DNA of 64,000 bases, from assembly GCF_032118995.1 (NCBI RefSeq), contig NC_092669.1, positions 9,547,501 to 9,611,500 of the forward strand, in the 5' to 3' direction. This stretch comes from Asterias amurensis. Its lineage: Eukaryota > Echinodermata > Asteroidea > Forcipulatida > Asteriidae. The translations under genes were made by a program, and so were the position numbers. The notes under the pieces are model-generated. The model searched no databases. It saw nothing but the letters and a program-made list of their open reading frames with translations, and was not told the DNA's origin. Shown piece after piece: positions 19,560-30,735 of the stretch (position 1 is its first letter; every line of letters begins with the position of its first letter).

Positions 19560-19965
19560 ATTCACATCCAAGCCAGAAATCACATCCGTGTTTAATTGCC
19601 AATTATCAAAATCACTTCCACTGCTAGCGGCATTACTAAAATCACATCCAATGCTAAGGTCTTAGCCAAAATCACATCCGAGACAGAAATCACATCCATG
19701 TTTAATTGCCAATTATCAAAATCACATCCACTGCTAGCGGCATTACTAAAATTACATCCACTGTCCAGGCCTTAGCCAAAATCACATCCAAGCCAGAAAT
19801 CATATCCATGTTTAATTGTCAATTATCAAAATCACATCTATTGCTAGGGGCCTTACTAAAATCACATCCACTACCCAGGCGTTAGCCAAAATCACATCCA
19901 AGACAAAAATCACATCCGTGGTTAACTGCCAATTATCAAAATCACATCTACTGTCTGATTGACAC
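19560..19965 (+). repeat. Tandem repeat, unit about 108 bp, about 3.7 copies
   Basis: The unit contains AAATCACATCCA three to four times at roughly regular spacing. Between these lie AATTGCCAATTATCAAA and CTAGCGGCATTACTAA. Similar CACATCC words precede the array from 19480. Confidence 0.85.
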
Positions 19966-20282
19966 CAACATCACATCAACTTTATTTTACCAGTATCGCA
20001 TTCTCAACCCAACGTCCAGTACGTCATGCATTGGTTTCGCAAGCGTTTGCGGGCAAGTGGAAGGTGTTCCACGCACTCTGATTATGAATGATACAAATGG
20101 TATGAGAAGAAACTATAATTTATAAATAACTATAGACTGGAATGGTAAAAACTAAAACTTTGAACATTGAATGAGTCCAGGAACTACACGTTTTTATTTC
20201 TGAAATCAAAAGTATAGCAACATGCACTTTGGAAACCATGACTGTGTGTAGAACCAGTAGAACAGTGCGGCGTGTCGAGTAT

Positions 20283-21405
20283 GGAGGACGAAAAGTGGCC
20301 ATCTGCTTTTCTGGTATCAGAATAGCAGAAAAGCAGATTTTATGTTTTTTAAATAAGAAATTTTCTCCTTTTCTACGTTTCTGCTACCTGAAAAGCAGAT
20401 TGAACGTTTTGTGAAATTGCATTTTCTACTTTTCTACTTCTGTTACTAGAAGAGCATGTTTTACTTTTTCTCCTAATGCTGGCGGCCGAAAAGTGGTCAT
20501 TTGCTTTTCTGCTACCAGAATTGTAGAAAAGCAGATTTAACGTTTTGTGAAAATGCAATTTTCTATTTCTCTGCTTTTCAGCCACCTGAAAAGCAGATTT
20601 TAACTTGGGCGGCCAAAAAGTTGCCATCTCCTTTACTTCTTTCAGATACCGGAAAATCATATTTTACCTAGGCAGTAGGTGGCCGAAAAGTGCATTTGCT
20701 TTTTCGCTTTCAAAGGACGGCCCGTGAACGTGAACCATAAAATGCGCACAATGCACGAGTGCCGAACTGTGTTTGTGTTTGTGTTGGGGAACCAATCACG
20801 TCAGTCAGTCGATACTGGAAGACGGTATGGCCTACTTTGTGATGACCGCGCGGTATCTCAAAGGAAATACTCTGGCGGAGGTTTCACGGCTACCATCCAT
20901 AATATAGACTTTAAGGATTCTTTCCTGACAAAAAAAACACGGTAAGTCATACAGTTTCCCGAGTGGTTTATTTCAAATGAAACGGGTGACACGGGCGGTC
21001 CTTTGAACGAAAAACGCAAATGGCCACTTTTCGGCCACCTACTGCCTAGGTAAAATGTGATTTTCCGGTATCTGAAAGGAGAAAAGGAGATGGCCACTTT
21101 TCGGCCGCCCAAGAAAATCTGCTTTTCAGGTGGCGGAAAAGCAAAAAAACAAAAAAGAAAATTGCATTTTCACAAAACGTTAAATCTGCTTTTCTACTAT
21201 TCTGGTAGCAGACATGCAAATGGCCGCTTTTCGTCCACCAGCATTAGGAGACAGAGTAAAACCTGCTTTTCTGGTAACAGAAAAGTAGAAACGTAGAACA
21301 TGCATTTTCACAAAACGTTCAATCTGATTTTCTGGTAGCAGAAAAGTAGAAAAGGAGAAAAACTCATGTAAATCAACCATAAAATCTGCTTTTCTGCTCT
21401 CAATA
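20283..21405. mobile_element. Foldback element with arms of about 420 bp
   Basis: Left arm 20283-20731 is the inverted complement of right arm 20984-21405. Shared words include AAAGCAGATTTAACGTTTTG, ACCTAGGCAGTAGGTGGCCG and TTTCAGATACCGGAAAATCA. Within each arm a GGTGGCCGAAAAGTGG ... CTTTTCTGCTACC module repeats about four times. The central 250 bp is unique and has no convincing coding region. Confidence 0.88.
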
Positions 21406-21984
21406 CATGTACAAATATATTAAGTCAAATCAACTGGCTGGATACAAAACACAGGTCAATTTATCTCCCTTGAGTAGTTTCCTAAGCCACTGGTTTCTTC
21501 GACCACTCAATTGTGTATGCTTCATAAAACCTGAAAAGAAGACCGATCGCCTCAGTGGTTTGGTTATCTCCCGGTTTATTAGGCCTGGCTAAAATAATTC
21601 GTTGGTGTGAATTACAATGATATGGTTTGCTACACCTTAACAATCTAAAGACGCAGTCAGAATGAACACAAGTGAACTGTGAGGAAGGTTGTATTTTGGT
21701 ATTAATATTATATTTGGTCTCACTGCCTGCTATTATCTTGGCTGGACGAAATGATAACAATAAGGTTTGAATGTATCCCAGCAACGACCAAATGAGCCAA
21801 AATCGCCTCTTTCCGTTACAGTGCATGGATTACTTGCACCAAAATGCAATCCTGCACCTTGGACCATAGTCATGCGGCACCGCAGAACAAAATTTAAAGT
21901 CGGTGCTGCGTCACAAAATGTGCATCACTGCTGACGATTACCCGCACTGTACCATACCTTTAAATCACCTTCAAGAAATTTGGC

Positions 21985-22075
21985 ACGTTAATCCGGAGGT
22001 CGTTGGTTCGAATCCCACTCTAGTCAATTCTTTGTTCAATCCCATCCTAGTCAACTCTTTGTTCAACCCAGAAAA
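21985..22075 (+). mobile_element. tRNA-like SINE fragment upstream of lectin 1
   Basis: GGCACGTTAATCCGGAGGTC and a box-B-like GGTTCGAATCCCACTC, ending CTTTGTTCAACCC. It is absent from the same position of duplication copy 2, so it arrived after the duplication. Confidence 0.75.
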
Positions 22076-22123
22076 ATCCTTCAAGAATTTTACTTGTTAA
22101 AAGAGATCGTAGCATCTAACGTC

Positions 22124-22630
22124 ATGATTTCGACGAGAGTTCTTACTGTTATCATCATGGTAACCAGGGGTGTCTTTGCAGCGAGAGGGTGCCCTTATGG
22201 ATGGGTGCCTTACGCTGAGTCTTGCTACTTGGGTTTGGATGGATCCATGGAGGGCGACTGGACCACTGCCGTGAAGCAGTGTGATCGTAACAACGCATCA
22301 ATAATGCTCCCAAATTCAGATTGGGAAAATAAATACATATTTACTTCGTTTCAGCACCATGGAGATCTATATGGTGTTTGGATCAATTGCAATGATGCTG
22401 AAGTTGAAGGTGAATGGAACTGCTACGAGGATGGTAAACCAACTGAATATCGGAAGTGGGAGCCAAACCAACAAGATGACTTTGGCTGGCCGGACGATCA
22501 GGATTATGGCTTCATGATTACTCGTGATTTCAAGAATAACCCAGACGTACTTGGCTATTGGGGTGATGCACACAGGCGTCGCGCTAGTTTCATCGTCTGT
22601 GAGCGTCGCCGTCAAGCGAGATGTGGTTAA
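22124..22630 (+). CDS. Secreted C-type lectin 1, intronless
   Basis: A 168-residue protein. The start at 22124 is preferred over the upstream ATG-like codon because the paralogue aligns from the same MIST. Residues 1-20 are a hydrophobic signal peptide ending VFA, then ARGCPYGWVPYAESCYLGL opens the C-type lectin fold. WINCNDAEVEGEWNCYEDGK holds an extra cysteine pair, and KWEPNQ carries an EPN motif of mannose-type calcium site 2 (family knowledge). The canonical inner cysteine before WND is replaced: the segment reads DYGFMITRD, and WGD stands where WND is usual. It ends SFIVCERRRQARCG. Likely a secreted immune or adhesive lectin; ligand not known. Confidence 0.88.
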   Translation: MISTRVLTVIIMVTRGVFAARGCPYGWVPYAESCYLGLDGSMEGDWTTAVKQCDRNNASIMLPNSDWENKYIFTSFQHHGDLYGVWINCNDAEVEGEWNCYEDGKPTEYRKWEPNQQDDFGWPDDQDYGFMITRDFKNNPDVLGYWGDAHRRRASFIVCERRRQARCG

Positions 22631-23061
22631 TCCCACTACGATCGTATAACGTCTATGGCCTGACAGTAGATGAGTCTACTGGTCACTTCGTGTCTTGCTG
22701 TCTCTTCGGCCACACCCTGGACAGATACCAAACAGACACAGTAGCCGCCAGCAGACGACGATGTATGGAGCGCCAAAACTATCTCTCATTCAACATCGAG
22801 CGAGGTTGGCTGCTACTTTTCTGACTTTAAATTCTCTTTAAAAAAGTACTGTGTGACAATTATCTTGTTAGTGTTTACAACTTATCACTGATGAAAACGA
22901 GCAAAATGTGAACTTTTCAAGATTGCCGAACACGGAAATTGACACAACATAAAATGGAAAGCCAAGTAATAATCAAAGCACCCCCCCCCCCTCCAGATAG
23001 AACTACATCTATAGTGTGACAGTTAACGAAAACTTAATGCCTGTCTTTCTACGTGAGAAGA

Positions 23062-23067
23062 AATAAA
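23062..23067 (+). terminator. Candidate polyadenylation signal for lectin 1
   Basis: AATAAA about 430 bp after the stop, inside the duplicated 3' flank. The equivalent site in copy 2 (about 29993-29998) reads AATTTA and is lost. Confidence 0.4.
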
Positions 23068-23467
23068 GGGAAAGCGAACAGACCTGTTGCAAGTACAGAC
23101 TGTGGTGAAGAATCAACTTTGCTCGCCTTGAACATTTCAACTTCGCGCCAGATGGAGCATTTATTTTTTATTTTTTAAGACCAACACGCTACTTTCATTA
23201 TGACTTTTATCTAATCCATTCAAGAAATAGTGTGCATGAGTTAATGCACAGAAAATAACAAAACAAGTATTTCAATTAACTACACTTTTAAAAAAAAAAA
23301 TTGTTTTTTCGTAAAAAAATAAATCATCTTTTCATGGAGCTGTGAACGAAAATTAATTCTTCATAAAAAACTGCTAAAGGAACAAAGTAAAGATCGCGCG
23401 CACTATTGAAATATAAATTTAAAAGTCTTTAGATTTAGACATTTTGTTATCAAGACTACATGTTGTT

Positions 23468-23612
23468 ATACTATAAGTTATCACACAAGCGCGAGTGGAA
23501 TACGGAAAAATATAGCGCTTCTGCGTCCCATATCCAACGAGGCCGAAGGCCGAGTTGGATATGGGACGCAGACGCGCTATATTTGCCGTATTTCCACGAG
23601 CGCGCGTGTGAT
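23468..23612. mobile_element. Large hairpin element (near-perfect palindrome)
   Basis: GTTATCACACAAGCGCGAGT on the left pairs with GCGCGTGTGATAAC on the right. The arms run through TGCGTCCCATATCCAAC to a centre at GGCCGAAGGCC. It is absent from the paralogous flank of lectin 2. Confidence 0.88.
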
Positions 23613-24205
23613 AACGTATTTATCTTCAAGCAAACTTGGCGCGTGACATAGAACACACGAGACGCATGGTAGTGATATTAGCCGTGCAATATAGGTTTTT
23701 ATCACCACTCCATTCTGCCAATCTGATTGGAGGATTAGCGCGTACTTGAAGATAAAAACTATTATTGCATCATAGTAACGCATCGTTACGCACAACTTTT
23801 TGTTTACAGTGTATGCTGCATTGTTGGGAAAGCTGACAAAAAGCAAAGTTAAATTGTGGTTCGAGTTGTGATAGTTTTAAGTAAATGTTGTAGATTTTTG
23901 TATTCCTTATTCGTCAAACCCAGCCGAATAGTGGAAAAGGATATAATTATTTTGTTCCCCTTTGCTGCTCAAACTAAGAGAAAAGGAGGGCGGGGTTTGT
24001 TGGTTTACCACATGAGCCTCAAACTTGACAAAAATGCAGTATATTGCTAACTAGAATTTTTAAACTCTATCTATAATTGTGTACCTTTTACCAAGAAAAT
24101 TTTGCGCCGGAAAATCACATGTGCAATTTGATGGAGAATAACGACACCGAATGTTTTAAATAAGGGATTAAAAGGGTAGCGACGAGTTCTTACACGGCCG
24201 TTTAA

Positions 24206-26435
24206 AGGGACACACCGGCCGAATCGGGCTATTTGGGCTACAAAATAGACTAAGAAATGTATTCAACGGGTTTCCAGGAATAAAGAAGAACAGTCCTTAA
24301 AAAAAATCATCAAATTTGGCCGTTTTTGAGTATTTTAAAACAAAAACGAAGGTCGCGTGATTGTTCTAACCAAAAAGTGGTACAATCACGTGACCTTCCG
24401 GGCTAGTTTTACTTCCAGCCGTCTAAAAGTAACTTACCAAACCAAATTTAAATCTTTTTTTTTACAAAATTATTAACGAGTAATTGACGAAAAAAATCAT
24501 GTATTCAAATTATCGCTACAAAATGTAAATAATGGTGAAAAATCTAACGTAAGATTCGCATTCAAAGAGTCCGTGTAACGGAAGCTTGTTATATGGCCCC
24601 ACAGCGTGGAGCAATCGGAACGTAAGCCTCGGGGCATATCACGTACCGCACTTGCCGTGTCTCGTCGGGGGCTGGAGGTGTAATCCCGGGCGCTATGAAC
24701 TCCCAGCTTGCGGGTCTCGCCGTGAGCTTGGGAGGGGTTGGGAGCCAGACATCAGAGTACATGTTTGTCATCGTGGGTTTGTCAGTCGGTACACCTCGTG
24801 TCAAATCCGTTATTTCTTATGATCGCAACGTTCCAATATTATACTCTGTTTTGTTTCATGGCTCCTAATTTCTTTTTGCTAGGAGTTTCAGGAAACAATA
24901 AAAAAAGATTGACGATGTCAAAACGTAAGAATACCGCATTTTGTTATATTGACAGTGTTATTGTGTGAGTAGCTTAAAAAATGTTTTATGAAGAAGAAAA
25001 AAAGGATTTAAAAAACCGGAGCCCCCGATCGAAAAAAGAACAGGTGAAAAATAATTTTGTCTAAAAGGTTGAAAACAATATGATAAAAAAAATTCCCTCA
25101 AAGCATAATTTTTTCAAAAAAATATTTTTTAATTCTGTGAATGAAGTGTTATTTTTGAGATTGTTGAGGTATTATTTGGTTACGTTCCAAGCTACGCAGC
25201 TACGCTTACGTTCCTTCAAGTTACGCTATAATATAAAAAGGTACGTTTTTCAAGCCCGAGTCAAGCTGCACTTACGTTCCATATGCAGCTACGTTTACGT
25301 TCCAAGATATCCAGCTACGCTTATACCTTCCAAAATATGACGTTCCATGCTACGCTTACATTCCAAGTTTTGCTTACGTTCCTTCTCAAGTTACGCTATA
25401 TATACAAAAGGTACGCTTTCAATCCTGAGTCAAGTTACGCTTACGTTCCATACGCAGCTACGTTTACATTCAAAGATACCCAGCTACGCTTACGTTCCAA
25501 GATATGCTTACGTTCCAAAAGATAAGATTACGTTCTAAGCTACACAGCTTCTAAGCTACACAATCCATACGCAGTTACGTTTACGTTCCAAGATACCCAA
25601 CTATGCTTACGTTCCAAGATATGCTTACGTTCCAAAATATATGGTTACGTTCCAAGCTACGCAGCTACTCCATATCCATACAATCCATATACATCATTTA
25701 GGTTTGTTACGCTAAAATCAAAAATTACGCTTTCAATTTCGAGTCAAGCTAGGCTTACGTTTCAAGATTTGCAGCTGCGCTTACATTTCAAAATACATTC
25801 TCACAAGGACGATTTTGAATCCCTCACGATTACTCACACCCCCACCCCCAAACCCCCACCCCCCCCCCCGAGATTATAAAATGTTTCACTGTGAATAACA
25901 GGGCCCCTCAGTTTCATCTGTTTAGCAGAAAATACTGCTCACAAAATTTCTTTACTATTCAAAAATTTAGTCGGCCACCAGCCACAAGTTCACCAGGAAG
26001 TTGGTGCCAGGAATGCTTTATTTACTTGTCACTGTCCCATCATATTCTGGGTTAGTTTTTTGTGTTCTTCGTGACGATCTTTGGATGTACGTCGAAGCAC
26101 GACTACCTCCATCGTCGAAGGATTTGCTGATCCGTATATGCTGGTTGTTTATCCTTTATGGATAGACTGGATCCTTATGCTGCGTCGTAGTAAAACGTTG
26201 CTATAAACAAAGCACCAGTCTACTTGCAATATTGTGCGACGATGTCACGAAGACTTGACAGTTGCAACGGCTGGAAACACGTTTACGCTGGCCTTTTACC
26301 GCTTTTGGGTTTTTAAATCATTTTTCGCTAATTACGTGACATTTTGATGATTTTTTTTTACAGCAACCATCTATGAAAACATTATTTATGATTCTACAGC
26401 CCTAAACTGCGTACACGGTGAGCCGGTGTGTCACT
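24206..26435. mobile_element. 2.2-kb TTAA-flanked DNA transposon-like element inside MITE-D
   Basis: Ends AGGGACACACCGGC and, inverted, AGTGACACACCGGC. It is flanked by TTAA at 24202-24205 and 26436-26439, matching a single GTTTAAA site in intact MITE-D. No transposase was recognised, so it is probably non-autonomous. It carries the minisatellite at 25185-25790. The TTAA duplication fits piggyBac-type mobilisation. Confidence 0.8.
25185..25790 (+). repeat. TACGCTTACGTTCCAA minisatellite with higher-order period
   Basis: Short units built from CAGCTACGCTTACGTTCCAA recur throughout. Blocks starting CAAGTTACGCTATA at about 25217 and 25390 show a higher-order period of about 170-180 bp. The open frames here (QLRLRSK repeats) are by-products of the repeat. 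Confidence 0.88.
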
Positions 26436-26819
26436 TTAAAGCCGGCAGGGTCACGGCAACGACCCGACAAGGTCTCTTTTATTCCCATTCATAAATGGCC
26501 TTTTGTTAAAAAACGAAAAATACAATTACAGACACTTTGAAAGTTGAAAGTTCGCGGTTTGAAATTATTTTTGTTCAGATACTTTGTGAACAGTATGTTG
26601 CGCGTGGGTTGTGTGTATGCGCGCGCGCGCTTAGAAATAGATTACGCGCGCGCTATTAAATATATTACGTGCAGTTTTATATCTATGAATTGCGCGTTCC
26701 GCGTGATCATCTTGCGCGCCTGACACGCAGAAGCCAGCCGGTTATAAACACAGGTCATTATCAACCGTTTAAACACCCCCACGTGACGCGCTCTTCACTA
26801 ATAGGAGTAGAGAATCCAA

Positions 26820-27105
26820 AGCCGATGGCAGGTGTGGTTTCGAAAAGGGCCGTAAGTGGGAACACACGGTTCTCGAAAATTTGTTGAATGTCCGCGAGAC
26901 TTGGCCTGGTCTATCAATGCACTTTGAAATCAAGTAAATGTTGACAACCTTTATTACACTGTAATTCAGAAGATTCGCACGAAAAAATGAAAAATAAAAT
27001 AATACTGTTAACGTAGACTGTGTATTTTGTGTTCATTGTTTTTGAGTTGTAATGAGTATCTTGACACTCATGGGAGCGGATAGAGTCGCGACTACTGTAC
27101 CCTTT
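26820..27105. repeat. Distal block of duplication copy 1
   Basis: Matches 30700-30958, including TTTCGAAAAGGGCCG, GTGTTCATTGTTTTTGAGTT and CATGGGAGCGGATAGAGTCG. No gene is recognised. Confidence 0.8.
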
Positions 27106-27107
27106 GA

Positions 27108-28435
27108 ATTGAATTGAATTGAATTGAATTGAATGGTTTATTCGTCAAGGATATAAAAATACATGAAATTCACAATCCGTTTGTACAGCAACATATAAAA
27201 TATTAAAATGTAAAATTGCACAAGAATTACCACAATACTACATAAAACAATAACCTTAATGTCAGTAAAAATCATTAAAGTTTATAAAAACAAACAAACA
27301 CACAAACAAACAAACAAACAAACAGTCACACGCTAAAGCATGATTGGGTAGTGGACCCCCCTCCCCAAATTAAAAGAGGCCAAATGCACAGGAGATGCCA
27401 GAAAATCAAATAAAACAATAATAAACAATTAAGGCAGTACATAGGGCTGGATGCATTGCAGTTATCTAATAAAATCACAGTTAAAATTATGGATAGCAAT
27501 AGGTAAAAATGAGTTCTTGAACCTGTTAGTCTTAAGGCTTAGTTGACGGATCCTACCAGATTTGTTGTGAACAATCAGTGGGTAAAGGGGATGTGTGTTG
27601 TCAGACAAAATACAGTGGAACTTACTCATAAGTCTATTCTTAACTAATTCCTGAAGACCGTCATTATCTGAACCAATAATCCCACTGGCTTGTTTGGTAA
27701 TGCGAACTAGTTTTTGCCTATTAAAAACTGAAAGTGAATTAAACCAAGTGATTGCACAAAAAGTCAACAAGGATAAATTAGTACTCTGATAAAATAGATT
27801 AAGAATCCAGGTGTTAACATTAAAATACTTCAGCTTCCTGACAAAGTACAACCGTTGATTAGCCTGCTTATAGATTTTCGTGGTGTTAGAGTTCCAGTTC
27901 AGCTGATCATCAATTACAGTTCCCAGATACTTGTATTCCTTTACCACTTCAACAGACATGTCATTAATTTTAACAGGTTGTACAGGTTGAATGTTTTTTT
28001 GAAAGTTAAAAACCATTTCTTTTGTTTTATTTACGTTAAGAACTAAGTTTTTTCTTTCACACCAATCAACAAACTGATTAACTCATGTCCTATACTCCGA
28101 TTTATCATTGCCAGAAATTAATCCAGTCAAGGCTGTGTCATCTGCATATTTAATCACAATACAAGAACTACATAAAGTCACTTGTGAACAATGAAAACAA
28201 AAGAGGTGATAACACACACCCCTGTGGAACTCCAGTGCTTAAGTGTGCGACATCAGAGCTAACACCTGAAAGTCTGACCTTTTGTGGTCGCTGCAGTAAA
28301 AAATCATTAATCCAGAGGGCAAGGTGTAGGTTAAATTTCAAATGCTGTAATTTATACAAAAGAGACTGTGGCCTTATTGTTTGTTTCCCAAGATGAACCT
28401 GATTATTATTTATAATTGAAACAGCAGCATCTAAG
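27108..28435 (-). mobile_element. 5'-truncated non-LTR retrotransposon (Rex1/CR1-like LINE)
   Basis: On the minus strand: LWINDFLLQRPQKVRLSG and TGVPQGCVLSPLLFSLF (28168-28395), then KYADDTALTG with the catalytic YADD, then KEYKYLGTVIDDQLNW and a C-terminal domain ending near 27462. There is one in-frame stop shortly after YADD. The 3' end has a pentanucleotide tail, AATTC/GAATT repeats at 27109-27135, as in CR1 and Rex1 clades. About two thirds of the usual element is missing at the 5' end. It lies at the junction between the two duplication units. Confidence 0.88.
27295..27324 (+). repeat. (AAAC)n microsatellite
   Basis: AAACAAACAAAC run inside the LINE 3' region. Confidence 0.85.
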
Positions 28436-29022
28436 CGCTACAAAGGCGTAGTACAGTCATTTCAAATGATTTAAATTGTTAAGATGGTTAATCGGTGAAA
28501 ACTGTTAGACCTTCAAGAATTGTCGTTCTAAAACCAGAGCAAACTGTGTCAACAATCATGGCGGCAAACCACTAGTCACTTCGTAGAGTAAATTGCCTAC
28601 GCCACAGTTTCTTTGACAACGTATCAAATTGTGTATGCTTCATCAAATCTAAAAAGATCGCGTATAACCTTGGTGGTTTTGGTTACTGCAAGACAAACGT
28701 TGCTCTTGCAACATTTTAATCGAAGTTTTTACTGCTCGTATCGTCATGGCGGTACGAAATAACAACGCAGGCTTGAACGTAACCAGGTAACGGGTAAATG
28801 AACCAACAATTCTACTTCACGCAACAATTCGTATACTGATTCAGTCTCTCATTAGTTAATTGTCGGCACTTTTTAAAGACGAATATCCGTTTATACTGCG
28901 CCACTTGTGTATTGCTGACGATTGCTGCTCGCACCGCACCATATATCTAAGATCCCTCAAGTCACCAAATACCTTCGAGAAACCTGAATCTGTTAAATTG
29001 TTTAGAGTGATCATTGCATTTG

Positions 29023-29547
29023 ATGATGATTTCTACAGCAGTTGTTGCTCTGTCAGTTATCATCATGGTAACCAAGAGTGTGTTTGCAGCGAGAGGGTGC
29101 CCTTATGGATGGGTGCCTTATGCTGAGTCTTGCTACTTGGGTCTGGATGGATCCATGGAGGGCGACTGGTCCACTGCCGTGATGGAGTGTGATCGCTACG
29201 GCGCATCTATAATGGTACCAAGCTCAGATTGGGAGAATAAATACATATTAAGTTCATTTCAGCAACACGGCAGTATCAGAGGTGTTTGGATCAATTGTAA
29301 TGATGCTAAAGTTGAAGGTGAATGGAACTGCTACGAGGATGGTAAATATCCGACCGAATATCGGAAGTGGGAGCCAGACCAACCAGATGACGAGAAGTGG
29401 CCAGCTGATGATGATTATGGCTTCATGATAACCCGTACTTACAATGGGAAGAATCCAGAGGTACTTGGCTATTGGGGTGATGCGGATGCAACATATCCTG
29501 ATAAGTTTATCGTCTGTGAGCGTCGCCGCCAAGCCAGATGTGGTTAA
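29023..29547 (+). CDS. Secreted C-type lectin 2, intronless paralogue of lectin 1
   Basis: A 174-residue protein (start 29023 or 29026) with a signal peptide through SVFA and then the same ARGCPYGWVPYAESCYLGL opening. It is about 80% identical to lectin 1 by eye. WINCNDAKVEGEWNCYEDGK keeps the extra cysteine pair. The sugar motif reads KWEPDQ rather than KWEPNQ, and one residue is inserted at DGKYPTEY. The EPN to EPD change touches the residue that sets sugar choice in this family (established knowledge), so ligand preference may differ between the copies. Confidence 0.88.
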   Translation: MMISTAVVALSVIIMVTKSVFAARGCPYGWVPYAESCYLGLDGSMEGDWSTAVMECDRYGASIMVPSSDWENKYILSSFQQHGSIRGVWINCNDAKVEGEWNCYEDGKYPTEYRKWEPDQPDDEKWPADDDYGFMITRTYNGKNPEVLGYWGDADATYPDKFIVCERRRQARCG

Positions 29548-30564
29548 TCCACTACGAATGTGTAACGTCTATGGCCTGACAGCAGATGAGTCTACTGGTC
29601 ACTTCGGTTGTCTCTTCGGCCACACCCTGGACACACAGACGACTATGTATGGAGCGCCAAGACTGTCTCTTATTCAACATCGAGCGGAGTTGTCTACTAC
29701 TTTTTTTTATATTACACATGTTTCTTTAAAAAGTACGGTGACACTTAAAATAATTATCGTCTTTGTGTATTTAACTTATCACTAATGACTACGAGCAAGA
29801 TGTGAACTTTTCAAGATCATCGAACACTGTAAGTTGATACAACATAATATGGAAAGCCAAGCAACAATCAAAGCATCACCAACCCACCCCCCCCCCCCTC
29901 CTGAAAGAACTATACATCTATAATGTATAACAATTAACGAAAACGTTTTGCTTCTTTGCAAAAATTAATGTCCTGCCTTTCTACGTGAGAAGAAATTTAG
30001 TAAAAGAGAACAAACTTGTTGCGAGTACAGACTGTGGTGAAACATCAACTTTTTTGTTTTGTTTTCTAAAGATCTTCACGTTAGTTTCATAAAGACTGTG
30101 GTTCGAATTTTAAGTAAATGTTGTAGATTTTTGTATTCCGCATTCATCCACCGAAGCCGAAAGAATGGGGATTAATTTTGGTATCTCTTGTTCCTCAAAT
30201 TCAACCGAAAATAGGAGGGTTAAATTTTGGTATCCTTTGTTGCTCAAACCAAGAAAAAAGGAGGACGGGATAAATTTGTTAATCACATGAACCTCAAACT
30301 AGAAATTTTAAATTTTATCAATAGTTGTGTAGGCCTACTTTTACTAAGAAAATGTCGCGCCGGCACACCACATGTTCAATTTGATAGAGAAAACCACACC
30401 GAATGTTGTAAATAGAAAATACGATAAAAACATTACGTGAAATCCCCCCAAAATTATATTTATTACACTAGACAATGCAATTATCGCGAGTTTTCAAAAG
30501 TGGGGTTGCACCAAGGTGCGCGGGTTTTTTTCCTTTACACGTAAAGGCAACGTTTGCCCCTTAC

Positions 30565-30735
30565 GAAACCACGGCTTCGGCTTTGGATTCGGCCTCAGGC
30601 TCCGTTCTCTCGTCTGAAGCCTTGAGCACTTACGCAAAGCACGCGCAATATTGTCAAAACAACCACGGGGCCAAGCTAGCCTGGGCCAAATCCACAGCCG
30701 AAGCCGTGGTTTCGAAAAGGGCCGTGGGACCACAC
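30565..30735. mobile_element. Hairpin element in the lectin 2 flank
   Basis: CGAAACCACGGCTTCGGCT and its complement AGCCGAAGCCGTGGTTTCG lie about 150 bp apart. The design resembles 48609-48780. Confidence 0.75.

Larger units (their letters stand above)
24165..26810 (-). mobile_element. MITE-D copy 2, split by a TTAA element
   Basis: MITE-D sequence at 24165-24205 (GATTAAAAGGGTAGCGACGA) resumes at 26436 (TTAAAGCCGGCAGGGTC) and continues to about 26810. The uninterrupted MITE-D at 36000 and the inverted arm at 7320-7370 read straight across this point. Confidence 0.85.
21470..27105. repeat. Segmental duplication copy 1 (lectin 1 unit)
   Basis: Homologous to 28590-30960 in three blocks: 21477-21580 with 28591-28690, 21900-24158 with 28905-30410, and 26820-27105 with 30700-30958. 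Copy 1 additionally holds a tRNA-like fragment at 21985-22075, a large palindrome at 23468-23610 and the MITE-D/TTAA element complex at 24165-26810. Confidence 0.85.

Noticed and set aside
20373-21380. Frames with KAKKQKRKLHFHKTLNLLF-type sequence on both strands
   Set aside because: They fall in the two arms of the foldback element and mirror each other. They are repeat by-products.
25080-25538. Overlapping frames rich in QLRLRSK and TLTF repeats
   Set aside because: They are by-products of the TACGCTTACGTTCC minisatellite, with no start context or family resemblance.
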